DNA from: Manduca sexta
Lineage: Eukaryota; Arthropoda; Insecta; Lepidoptera; Sphingidae
Assembly: GCF_014839805.1 (NCBI RefSeq)
Contig: NC_051137.1
Coordinates: 9,599,170 to 9,663,169, forward strand
Reading direction: 5' to 3'
Length of the DNA stretch: 64,000 nt
Position 1 is the first letter of the stretch, and every line of letters starts with the position of its first letter. The position numbers and the translations under genes are program-made. Positions 35,640 to 47,295 of the stretch are shown piece after piece. The notes beneath the pieces are model-generated. The model was not told the origin of the DNA and ran no database searches. It worked only from the letters and a program-made list of their open reading frames with translations.

Positions 35640-36060
35640 CGCGGAGGCATGCCGCTTCGTTCAGCACGCTCCACACCTATGCCGCGGCGAATGTGCATCT
35701 TATAAGAGAAGGTTCGGCTGCGAGTGAGTCGCCCGCCGCGCCTCACCCCGGGCACGTGACTGCCTCCGCGAGTTCAGATTCGCCGGCCGGCGGGCCGGTC
35801 ATTGGCCGTAGTGCAAATTTTTTTTCGAAGCACAACAGTGGACTATCTGCCATAGAAGCGCTCTAAAGCATTGCCCGGGGCGACGATACACTCGGTGACA
35901 ACTTGGTGAATGAGCCCGCAGTGTCGCGGCGGTGTTTATAAAACATGTTAGAACATTTCAAACAACTATCGTATAACAGCTGCGCCCGCGCCGCCCGCGC
36001 GCCTGCGCTGCCCGCACCCTCCACTTCTTCCATGCGCATCGATACAATGTGCGCCACCAT
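35640..36060. promoter_or_regulatory. GC- and CpG-rich promoter island
   Basis: About 400 bp of strongly GC-rich sequence, with runs such as GCCGGCCGGCGGGCCGG and GCGCCCGCGCCGCCCGCGCG, inside an intron that is otherwise very AT-rich. It lies directly upstream of the proximal first exon on the - strand. It includes a CACGTG E-box near 35,754. Open frames on both strands here reflect composition. Confidence 0.55.
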
Positions 36061-39000
36061 GTTTAAAAAAGCCGGCAAGTGTGACTACCGCACGCTAAAG
36101 GAGGTTTCCGTACAAAGTTAAAATAACTTATATTAATATCATAAATGGGAAAATGTCTTCGTTGGCTTGTGCTTATTACATGCAACAACAACGGATCGAT
36201 ATTATATTTTGGGCCGGAGAGTGATTAAGCTACTTTTTATACTCGGAAATGCTACAGGAAGCCTGTAGGACTCTAATTCTGCGAAAAGAGTTGCATATCG
36301 TCGGGATCATCAGAAAAAGTTCTAGGAGTTAAAATCTGTACGTTAAGTTCAAACTGAAATAACATACAATAAGTATTATATATAAATATTATATCACATA
36401 ATAAAATAAGTGACTTAAAGAAAATGGTTGTTTCGTGTTTAGGGATATAACATAATGTATGTACGTGGTATATTAAAAAAATTGCAACGCTATATTAGAT
36501 TCTGCAATAGAAACAGCAACAAGATTGTCTATTTGCTTTACGTGCAAATAGATTTTTTCATAAAACACTTATAAATCATAATATATTTAAATTATATTCA
36601 CTATTTTAACCTTTCCAACTTTAAATACAAAATAACACGCTTACAACTTTAGCATTCTTAAATAAAACCGCAATATATTAGAACAAGTCTTGTTATAATG
36701 TCTCTGTATTACATATTGTCAACAGATCCCTAAAACAAAACTGCGACATGTTCGATGCGGTTCTATCGTCTGTAAACGATATGTAGCTAACGTAGCCAAT
36801 AAGAGGAACTGCTTGTTTAGATTAACGGGTACCTACATGTTCGCATTCTGTCAGCTACGGTTTGTTGTAGTTAGCGAGAGCTAGCTGACCAACTTCGACA
36901 GATTTCAATCATATAGATGTTTGAATTGAAACTGAAATGAAGTTTTAATTTCTCCAGCAAACGTCGGGTCCGAAATAATTGCAATTCAAACGTATTTTCT
37001 GTGGTCATTAATTAATTCTTTGTATAGTTCAATATTTAAACACTTTCAAGTATTATGTTACATATATTATAATTTTTAAACCAACATGCATACAACGTTT
37101 ATGAAAAGTTAAAACAGAATCTACAAGTTATTTTTCTCCATAATTTCTATGTAAAATATCATTAGTCAATTACTTGTGTTCCTTTACGAATAGGTTCGTT
37201 CAGCAATGTGTAATAAATTAGTGAGTACATTATAACCGTGGTAATGTCTGACGGAAACAAATTGGAAACGAATACTGCGTATACAGGCAGCCTTTTGTTT
37301 CTCACTCGACATAACGTTACTCACGTGACATCTTTTCTTTAAAGTAAGTTTAAAATATAACCGAACGTGATCCATCTTTATAGATCTTTGGCATGTTTTT
37401 ATATGTTTCCCAGATATGAGCTAATCAATGCAAACATTTTAAAGGCTTATCACAAGAAACAAGAAAAGCAAATAAATTGCATACTTCGTTTGAAGTATAT
37501 TTATTATTCATAATTAATTTGATAACTCGTCTTTCTAATATTATGCATTTTGAACAATATTTTGGTTACTTTAGCTACTGCGGTGACTTAGACTACTGAG
37601 GAACCTATACGGTAAGGTTTAATTCGTTAATTCGTATGTGACCAGCATATTTATTGTCCATATCGCGATTTTCGATGGTGGAGGAAATTATTTTCTTGCT
37701 GAATGGTGGAATGTATGCAAAATGTATATTCTAGCAAATAAATAAATATATTTATTATGAAGAATTCAAATTTGTATAACTCATTGTGTTCAAAAGTTGT
37801 TTTTAGTTGTAACTGGGGGTGGTACAGTATACTCGTATATGTGATTCAGGACTTTTCAATATTGTTTATGAAACAATTTAATATCAAAGAGTTTTATGAG
37901 TTAAAAATAGTTTTCAGTTTATAACACATTGTGAGTTAATTTAGTTATTCGATTTACAGCTAATGCAAGCACTATATTTCATTGCAACACCATTGTGCGA
38001 ATAAAATAAAATAAAACACGTTTTTGCATTTTGAATACCTGTACTCTTATTTTTATCGCAATTTGTCGCGTCATCTTGCTGTATTTATATTTTTCTAAAA
38101 GTAACTTAAGTTTTATTTAATTTACTTTGTTTATGAATGTAACCACGTGGCAAGGATTTATCGACATGGTTGCGTTTAAGACGACTTTGTTTATTAACGT
38201 AATTTGCATAATTAAAATAATTTATAGCCATTTATTTGTAAAATCCCGATAAAAAGCTCATAAACATTGCAATTATAATAATACATTATTGATTAACCGA
38301 GCACGTGACTGAATGTACGCGTATTGTGTGTGTGTGCGTGCATTACATTATATGAATTCTATTTATAGATAAATACGTACTTATAGCAATCGAATGTAGC
38401 GCGAATAACAATACGAATGTGTGTCGAATGAATAACATTATAGTATGTTTTCGCGTTAACTATGTATATTCGTATTAAAGGGACCAATAACTAACTAGGA
38501 ATTAGCGTTATTTTATAATTGGATGCCTAATGCTTGCAACTTGTCCTTTCACAACTGACAGTCACGTGATGGATACAAGACAATATATTTATAACTACTA
38601 TAAGTTACTATATGAATCATTCGCAAGTGAAAGGTATGTCTGTTAAGTACAATGTTCATACCTCGTTCGTATTCAGTTGCGGTAGGTTTCGGTTACTCAT
38701 AAAATTGATTTTAATTGTAAATTAATTTTTGTTTTTAATACAAATATATTTTTATCCAAGATTTATTGAAGGATACAGAAATGAATAAAATTTTATGGAT
38801 TTTAATTTTTATAGAAATTTTCGTAACAAGCTGTACTACCTATATAAAAAATTATAAATGTATTGACTTCAGTAAATTTTAGTATGAAAGTATCAGTAGG
38901 CGCTTTTATTTTCACTCCAGCCATAACTCACAATCTTTTTCACTATCAGTTATATTTATGTAAAAACATGTAATAATGTAATTGGGATATTAACATTTAG

Positions 39001-39734
39001 ATACACCAAATAATATATTTGAATTAATGTAATAAAAATTCTTGAAAAATTAATGCTTAGGTAGTATATCGTGTTTGCCTAAACAGGCACCGAGCTCTAT
39101 TGAATGGTGCCTTTGCTGGAAGGCTGATTTTTTTAAATATTTTATAGAATATTGTGGTTCATGTTGTACCCATATATTAATTTAAGTAGTGCTAATATTA
39201 GCAACATATAACATATATATGTTGCCGGTAACCGAAATAAAGCAAATATCTTTATTATTTATCGTTACTTCTTACAAAAGAGTTGCTAGTAACAAATATA
39301 TTATGTATTGTTACAATCTTTATTAGACAAGGAACCATTAAATCTTTTTTGTAAAAATATATTAGTCTTTACAAACAACATAATGACTGAATAGAAAGAA
39401 ATATGAGAAAAAATATAAATATTTAATAACAAAAAACTGAAAATTCGAGGTAGAGTCGTGCGAAGTTGAGTGCGGTGTAAAAGATTTCAACGCTGATTCA
39501 TTCTGCTAATATCAAAATTGTAAATATAATTATCTTATTAATTTGCACATTTTTTCGTTGGTAGAAGCAAATTAAATAATTGTTTTAGAATGCAGGAAAA
39601 TGACAAAGTAAATCATCACCACTATCCATGAACACCGAAATAGATGATTTATGTATGTAAAATTGCCGATTTTTAAGAAGGATTCTACTTTGTAAAGAAA
39701 TATACTTCATTGAAGAATACCAGACAATATTCAA

Positions 39735-39848
39735 GTTGTTGGATGGTGATTCTACTGTTTATAGGTGGTTGTATTACTTACCACCAGGCGAACGGAAAGC
39801 TCTTCTCGTCTCGTCATTTAAATCAATAAAAAAGAAAATAAAAAAAAT
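39735..39848 (+). repeat. SINE-like family, 3' fragment
   Basis: The 3' third of the roughly 300-bp family: GTTGGATGGTGATTCTACTG, then CTTACCACCAGGCGAACGG, ending in an A-rich tail after AAATCAATAAAAAAG. It is homologous to the copies at 52.8, 54.6 and 62.2 kb. Confidence 0.75.
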
Positions 39849-40866
39849 GAATAATGTATGCGAATAGCATACGGAACTGATCCTTAGAATCTCAACAATT
39901 GCACGGAGGATAAGAGCAATGCTGCCAATTGACGTCTGTTTTGCCACAGCCATCGGTATCACCCTGATAGTGTCAACTTATTAATGTTGCAGACAAATTA
40001 TACATGGCTACAGTTTGGTTTTTAGATTTAATAATTTGATTCGTAAATATTTTTATGCATAATTTTTGTAAAGTTTAAATAACGTATTAGTGTAACGACA
40101 ACATAATATCTAAAATACATATATTAATATACACAAAAACATTGCCTGTTGCATAATTTCCATCGTTTCTTCACTAGGAATACAAAAATTTTGTAGTAAT
40201 AATATGAATTTTGATGTAAATCATTTTTTAAACCAGATTATTTTGAGACATGTCTTGAAAATGAATAAATAGTATTATTATGATTATATGGTTGACAACA
40301 AGGTTATTAATATTTAGGGATAATATTATTTATCTGTTGGATCTTTATGCACAACTAAACATAGAACATGTTTCCTAATTATGTGTCTGTTTTATTAAGA
40401 TTTGTTATTCAAAATGATAGATAAGACTAAATTAATTAAATTTATTTAGTTCGCTATCTAAGAACATAATATTAAAAAATAATTAATTGCCGCAACAATA
40501 TTTTAAAGCCTCCCAGATTCTATCACTAGTACATAAACATGTGAAAATAATATAAATGCAAGAAATATATTCTGGAAAGACCAATTTTCTCAATTAGTAG
40601 AGGAAGAAGGAAACGAATTACAAAATAACTATGAATCAGTGGCGAGGGATCGATATAACCCGATTCCCGCCGGCTTCCCTTTCGTACCTTATATTATATA
40701 AAATATAATTATCATTAAAACGATTTGCAAACCGAATTTAAGTTTAATATTAGTACCAATACGTTGTGTCGGGTTTCCTTTCGCAAAAGGTCGCCCTTCG
40801 CCACTGCTATGAATATGGGGTGTATTTACGTCGATAGTATGCTTAACACTGATATAGTATTCGTAC

Positions 40867-41081
40867 CTTTCTGATGGCAGGTTTTCCCGGTCTTTGCTTG
40901 ATTCGTCGGCCATGATTGAGACTTTTCTCTTTCCGTCAGTACCGGAGGCGGCTGAGGGCGGTCGGGAGTTTGGTGCTGTTAAGCTGTTCGGTTGTGGAGG
41001 TGGTATTCGCGTTTCTCCTCCCTCCACAGGTTGATTTTTCAAATCACTGAGATCAAATGGGTATTCTCTTATCGCAGTCAT
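40867..41081 (-). CDS. NHA exchanger, distal first coding exon
   Basis: Encodes MTAIREYPFDLSDLKNQPVE, then a Pro/Ser/Asn-rich stretch (IPPPQPNSLTAPNSRPPSAA) and KRKVSIMADESSKDRENLPS, ending in phase 2 at donor GTACGA (40866). It is cytosolic and probably disordered; KRKVS is a candidate kinase site. I start at the ATG at 41079-41081. The exon's acceptor (GAAATTTCAG before 41102) shows that at least one non-coding exon lies upstream; candidates are at 42.8 and 55.6 kb. Confidence 0.8.
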
Positions 41082-41675
41082 TCGTATGCTTGTTTTTCGC
41101 ACCTGAAATTTAAAAAGGGAAATTTAGTGTGTTAGGTTTTTGGAGCATATAATGTTTAAAAAGGATTTTGACAACTTTGTATAGTAAGGAGCTATTAAAA
41201 ACTCGTTTCAAATTGGATTCGGTTTTAAAAATAATAAAGTGGGCTTAAACGGGCGGACTAGGTGAGGTTATATTCATTTATGCTAAATTATAAACAGAAT
41301 AATACGATTCTATTATTTATATAAATTTAGCAACCAAAAATGATTTAATGTTGTTGTGTAACGACGACATACACTAAAACGTAAAATATTTTACGAACAT
41401 GCAACGGGTCTCTAAAATACAGGAGAATGTCTATCTTAATTACAAATGAACCAGAGGGAAAAAGATACCTCCAAATAAAACAATAATCTTTCTTTGTATT
41501 AAGGGTTAATGTTAGGGTTAGTTTTGAACAGATGTATGCTATCCCTAGGGATCAGCGATATGCTAATTACATGTATAACTATCGCTAATTTAATATAACA
41601 TTATTAAAATATAGCAAAATAGATTTCTTACTTCCATATTATGTCATACAAGCAACTCCATACAATATTGCTCTT

Positions 41676-41922
41676 TTACACACACACTCACGCTTTTTAT
41701 CTTCGATGGGTTGGCAGAGGCGCAACAGGTGCACCCAGTTTTCGCCGTGCGTTTTCCATGATGTAATAGGGGCCGAGCCTATCGCCATAACGAGCACAAA
41801 TTCCAAACACCGGCCTGATACTGAGTACAAAACCTCAGTACTACTTTTCGACACGGGCATCGAACCCGAGTCTTTAGCACTGCAGTCGTACCGTAATACA
41901 ACTACACCACCGAAGTAGTCGA
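41676..41922 (-). repeat. tRNA-derived SINE
   Basis: On the - strand, an A-box-like GGTGGTGTAGTTG (near 41899-41910) is followed by a canonical B box GGGTTCGATGCCCG (41854-41867), then a body ending in a GT-rich tail. This is the internal RNA polymerase III promoter of a tRNA-derived SINE. It lies about 600 bp upstream of the distal first coding exon. The 3.4-kb repeat is a truncated relative sharing the 'ttatc...gcagaggcgcaac' body. Confidence 0.8.
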
Positions 41923-42780
41923 GGCAGAATGTTGCTATTTTATTTCAGTAATTCTATTATTATTAACAACCAATATAAAAAGCACAAATTTTCAAGAAAT
42001 TCAATATTTTATGTAAATCATATTTAAATATACTTATACTTGTGATACTTGTATGACATAAATAAATAATATGTTATTATAGATTTCGATATTTTAAGAA
42101 TATCCAATCAAATATCCCTTTATTAAAATAAATAAATACCGAAAAGGAATTTTATTAAATGAAAATAAATAATTTCTAAATCTATTTCATGAAATAATAT
42201 CATTTTCCGCATATAAATATAAAAAAACTAAATATCGATATAAAAAACCGCTATAAAATCCGAAAAATAGTTTTATTTAAATATCAAGCATTCGCGTAAA
42301 AATAAGAAATCAATATTTCATAAATTATTATGAATAACCATTTCGATGGAAAAGCCCTTGTCAATAACTTTATCCAAAATGACCATGTTTTAATCAAAAT
42401 TCGTTATTTAGATGAAATAATAAATCCTGAAAAGGATTTTTATAAAATATTGGAGTAATTTCTAACAGTATTTCGTAAATTATGAATATTATTACAAGTC
42501 CATACAGTCCCTTTAAAGAGTTGAATATATTTGGGCATTTTCCTTTTTAATCCATGAGTAGATTTTTAAATATATAATTATATTATATAATTATTGTAAA
42601 TTTAATTTGTCTACAATCGCAAAACTAATAATGTATCAAAAGAAAAGTTATTTTATCTTAAAATATTTAAATTAATAACAGAAAATGGAAGAGCCGAGCA
42701 TTTTGTTTTAAATTAAATTTATGCTTGTAATATGTCTGTATTTAAACACGATAAATTATTTAAAAAATATTATACCTTAC

Positions 42781-42878
42781 ATGTTTTTCGTTTTGTCGAA
42801 AACTTCCGCAACGTTATAGTTACTGACTTAGATCGTAAAAGCGGCGCGCGCGCTTCACAAAGTCCAAAAGTGTACTGA
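42781..42878 (-). promoter_or_regulatory. Candidate promoter and non-coding first exon of the distal exchanger form
   Basis: On the - strand two TCAGT initiator motifs (42874-42878 and 42822-42826) flank a GC-rich patch (GCGCGCGCGCCGC). The sequence then runs to a good donor, ACAT followed by GTAAGG, after 42781. Splicing to the acceptor at 41103 would give a short leader. The call is from motifs only. Confidence 0.35.
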
Positions 42879-43647
42879 TCAAAACTCGAATATAATGAAA
42901 TTACAGAATTCAGCGCTGAAGCTGGGCAAGTTTAACACGTATGCTCTAACGAGTGGTGGCTTAATATCATCCACTAGACGAGGATTGTGTACCTACAGTT
43001 TTTTTAAAATTGTTTAGCATGATTTAGTTGCAAGGTTGATAATAAACACGGTGTTATATAAATAGTTAAACTTGAACTTAAAATTCACAATTCCTATTTA
43101 TTTCATAAACAATTTTATGATTTCGGTTTTACACTATATATTTTGGATTTCCAAATTCGAAATTCGGAAAAAAAATTAAATCTCAATATTCAATTTCTAG
43201 TTGTTTTACAACTTCCTCAACGGTTTGTGATACATGTATATAGTCAATTTAAGTACTAAAAAAATATATAGCTCACAGATTTTTTCAAAGTTATTCGAAT
43301 CGTAAAATGTATTTGTCTTTTTTCAAAAATACATAAATGTATTGGGTGTTTAAGTTCTAATACCTACATGGTTATCTTTTGCAGCTTGCATAATATTGCC
43401 GTTAATTTATAAATTTACCTATTTGTTTCGATAAGTAGAGCTTTTAATTACAAAGTACTACGTAGCACTGCACTTTACTTGTAATACTGAATATTTTGAA
43501 TTTAAGTCGTATAATGACAATGAATAAACAATATTAGAGTCTCAAACTAGAATAAAACAGGGCTTGCATAATGCATATTGTTTCTCGGGGAAGACAAACA
43601 CAACGACGATAACTGTTGAAATGGACTCTCAAGTAGTAGAGACCAGA

Positions 43648-43755
43648 ACTAAGTTTCTTGCCCGTTCTTCTCTGATGAGAACTACTTTCTGAACTGGTGA
43701 TAGAGTTAATTTTGACGGAATCTAAATAATGTATAACATTTTACAGGTTCAAATA
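43648..43755 (+). repeat. LINE-derived 3' end fragment
   Basis: Contains AAGTTTCTTGCCCGTTCTTC, then GAACTGGTG and an AT-rich tail. The same order is seen at 61.98 kb (GAGTTTCTTGCCCGTTCTTC then GGACTGGTG). This block is a common 3' end of lepidopteran LINE-type repeats; family knowledge, not checked here. Confidence 0.55.
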
Positions 43756-44137
43756 AATTATTTCATTTCAATTAAAATGGACAGAAGAATTTGAAATGGT
43801 TTGTGGACTCATGTTGTAAGTAAAATCTGCAGAAAACTGTTCCCGCGTTTCCGTTGTACTTCTTACTAATATTATGAATCCCAATATTTGTAAAGATGTT
43901 TGTCACAAGTAAACTTACTGACTTGGATATCCTAGTAATATATTGTATATTTTTTATCCTGAAAAACTACACAGTAGGACCTTTGTCTAGGATAACATCT
44001 TGCACGTAGGAAAAGACGCCAGCAAAACCTATTATAGTAATAAATCATGTCAAACTTCCAGTACTATCTTGTCTTATCTTATTTGCTTAAAGGATGGTCT
44101 TTATATAACATCGCCTGATATCTTTTAAATAACTAAA

Positions 44138-44365
44138 AGTTGCTCGCGGATTTGCCCGTGCGAAAAGCCTTTCTCGTTACAAACAAACTTAACTGTAGCA
44201 ATCTATAGCTCACTCTGCACAATGCCAGGGCTGTCTAATTAAAAAAATATTTAAAACTGAAGTGTATTCTACGGGAGCAAATTACTGGGATAAAAAGTAG
44301 CGTATATTTTAATCCAGAATACGGTATATCGATGTGCAAAGGAGACGGGCGAAACTTCATAGAAC
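44138..44365 (+). repeat. Dispersed repeat, 'gctcgcgga' copy
   Basis: Starts AAAGTTGCTCGCGGATTTGC and continues with CCGTGCGAAAAGCC. It is diverged from but related to the 15.8- and 63.1-kb copies; ends are approximate. Confidence 0.4.
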
Positions 44366-45952
44366 CTTGGGCTTGGTGTTACAGAGATGATTTATGCATT
44401 ATTTTGTAGGAATAATAGAACCATTTCTATATTAGAAAAAAAATTCTGTCTCTACAATGGGAGTAAAGAAATAATCGCTGTAGAATATAGCGTAAAAAAA
44501 ACACTTTTTTGTGAGTAACTTCGTATTTACCCGATAGCACAAGATGTTCACAGCACCTAATCATTGTCCATTGGATTGCCGTGTTGACTAATGAGCAGCT
44601 GGCTTAAATAATAACCAGAATTGAAATTATCGCATGGAATCGACGAGGACCGATATAAAGGTACTTATCGCAAGATGAAACTAAGTGTAGTTGTAGTGTG
44701 TAGGTTGCATATCTTCTTTTATCTACTCCTTCATGGAATCAGACATGAGTTTATACTGTTTTTATATTATTGAAAGAACCATTTCGTTTTCAATTGGACG
44801 AATTCCTTTAGTGTTACAACGCCATGTAGCTATGCTACAATTAACACAATGGTGTTGATGGTTCATCGTTACTTTTCGAAATCCGGTAGAACAAGCAAAA
44901 TCAGTCGAGCAAGCAAGAAATTAAAGTCCGTTGTTGAATAAGCGTGGGTAGTTCATTAAAACAGCAATCGTTTAAATATTCTCGAAAAGCCGTAGTCGTT
45001 AAAATAAAAATATCAAACCAAAAACATTAACTTGCGCAGAAGTACAGACAGCGAATAACAATAATATATATTAATAAGACGACACATGTACATTAATAAT
45101 AGATATTCCCGATACAGGAAGTCAGTTACTTATTCATAAAAAAATATTTTATTTTCCCATTGTAATACAATCTAATATTTTTTAATGGCAGATATAAAAA
45201 TAGAAGAAGAATATTGATATATGTTTCATAAGTATACGGTCAAGCCCAATTTCGCCCGTCTCCATTACAGCCAAATCCGTTAGGTAGTTTCTGCGATTAT
45301 TTATAACAAACATTTCCAATAAATAAATAAAATTCTATCATTTTCTCAAATATTCGTATTTAAAACGCGACAATGTGGCATTTATTATTTACAAGTAACC
45401 TACGCACATACATATTTTTGAGTAACTTTTCCTTCAATATTATCCGAGGTTTCATCGATGATAGATTGACAATGAACGGTGCGTGTACTTTCGAATAGTG
45501 GCAGGATAATTACATTTTTGTATAATTTAAATACATTAAAGTTAAGTTTAATTATTAAAGTTCAATTTCATTTAAATTATATACATCGCTAGCTAGCATG
45601 TCGGTTTAGTACATCAACTCATTTTCATCTTTTACAGCAGAGTAATATTGCTACTTGCATTAAACCAGGAACGAATGAATACTCTTTGTGTAATATATTA
45701 TAAATGTCGTAAAATTTGTCCAATTGGCAAAAAAGTTGTAGTGGCATAAATTTTTATCATTTTACGGTCAAGACTGAGATAGTATATCTATCTGTGTACA
45801 TATTGTCAATGATAAAACAATGGCTCTCGTGAAGGAAATAATTGCGTTTCACTCATAATTGCTTCGTGATTGTACTAAAATTACCAGACGTTAGTTTAGA
45901 GTACTATTCATGAAGTCTTAATTTACACTATGCTAATATTGTCTTATATCCA

Positions 45953-46080
45953 TCCCATGGTTGTCTGTAAGGGATTGCCTTGTGCGATAAGACCGCCATT
46001 TGTACTTTTTTCTCTTTTCTTCTTACATTATTTTTATCCATGGTGTACAATAAAGTGTAAATAAATAAATAAATAAATAT
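45953..46080 (+). repeat. LINE 3' untranslated fragment with (AAAT)n tail
   Basis: Reads GGATTGCCTTGTGCGATAAG, then ACCGCCATTTGTAC, then TGGTGTACAATAAAGTGTAA and a tandem AAAT tail. This arrangement is a familiar 3' end of lepidopteran RTE-type LINEs; it is a 5'-truncated insertion. Confidence 0.6.
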
Positions 46081-47259
46081 TGTATTTGGAGTAACTAAAG
46101 TGAATTTATTGTTTTTTCTCGTCTTATAATTTATCATAGTTTTTTATACCCAATCACCTTGTCTACGGATAATTATATGATTGAACTTAAGAAACAGAAA
46201 CATATTATAAAATTTATAGATTTATTGATAAAATTAGTCTCAGCTGTTATTTATATATAAAATACATTCAGTATTATGAAAAAAAGCTTTGTTAGATAGA
46301 AGTCTCTTAGTTATTTCCTGATAAAGTTGGTTAGTTTGTCTGTACATTATACTTATTATATTAGTTGTGTCATAGTTAACCGAGATGTAATTACGTGTCA
46401 GAATAAACAGATTAGCCATCAAACTCGATAATTCTCAAGTATTAACCAATTATCTTAGGGTCTTTAACATCGAGCATATCTATTTAAACAGGAGTAGGGA
46501 AAAGTCCCGAAAAAAATTACATTACATTATTATAAATTATCTCTTCAGACTATTTGTCAATGACAATTATCTATTTATTTACTTTTGCTACAAATCAACA
46601 TAAAATTTTCTAATTAAAAATGAAATATTTTTATTAAAACCAATTATCCGAAATATTACTTTCATATAAAAAATAATACTTGATAATATCAGCACATATT
46701 GAAATTTGTGCGTATCTTAGTCAGATACGGTAATTTGAATAATGTGATTTTACAATTCCATTTATGCGGAAATGTGCTTTATACATAAATAATGTGGTAA
46801 CGGACGAAGAGTACAATGTTTTGGCTACAAAGTACAATTCATAAAATAAATTTCGATTTCTTATTTCAACCTACAAAATACAAAGACTTAAACATGCCTG
46901 GTTGTACAGAGAAATAGTAAATAGGTACTTTAAATATGCATTAACAACATTTACCTAATTCAAGTGTTTTATGGTTGATATCTGATTGTATAATCACGGC
47001 CTATCCTGATGTTTTTGATTATATTGTATAATAAAATATATTTGATATTAGTAATAAAAGTAAAATTGACGATAATCAGTAAAGTTATTTAGCTAAAAGG
47101 TCTTCCAATTTTGAAGTGCATCCGTGCATGGTGTAGGTAAATGGCTCCGAATATTGACAGTAGTTGGCGGTCACCAGTCCACTGTTTATTTGCTTAAGTG
47201 GTCTCATCACAATCACATGACTACTCACGAGGGGCCGACCACGCGTTCCCAATCATGTT

Positions 47260-47295
47260 TATGTGAACGCGTGCGCCGGCGCACACGCGTCCGCG
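47260..47295. other. GC-rich palindromic patch
   Basis: A perfect 14-bp palindrome GTGCGCCGGCGCAC (47271-47284) is flanked on both sides by ACGCGT (47267-47272 and 47285-47290). It stands alone in AT-rich DNA and could be a regulatory site cluster or repeat remnant. Confidence 0.6.

Larger units (their letters stand above)
20722..41081 (-). other. Gene span: NHA-type sodium/proton exchanger (SLC9B family)
   Basis: Twelve coding exons on the - strand join to 2,073 nt (690 residues plus stop), with every phase consistent. The protein belongs to the CPA2 superfamily NHA group (animal SLC9B, Drosophila Nha), integral membrane antiporters that exchange monovalent cations for protons. The diagnostic feature is the Asp-Asp pair in VLAVSGVDDAASVAVFG (residues 364-365), which corresponds to the ion-binding aspartates of NhaA and of human NHA2. 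The layout is a Ser-rich cytosolic N-terminus of about 170 residues, a hydrophobic core from about 175 to 610, and an acidic then Pro/Ala-rich C-tail. The first intron of the distal form is 10.7 kb. A second first exon at 35.5 kb gives a 647-residue isoform. Confidence 0.9.

Noticed and set aside
35627..36078. Frames of 71-79 codons in the GC island
   Set aside because: Composition-driven; the region behaves as a promoter next to the proximal first exon.
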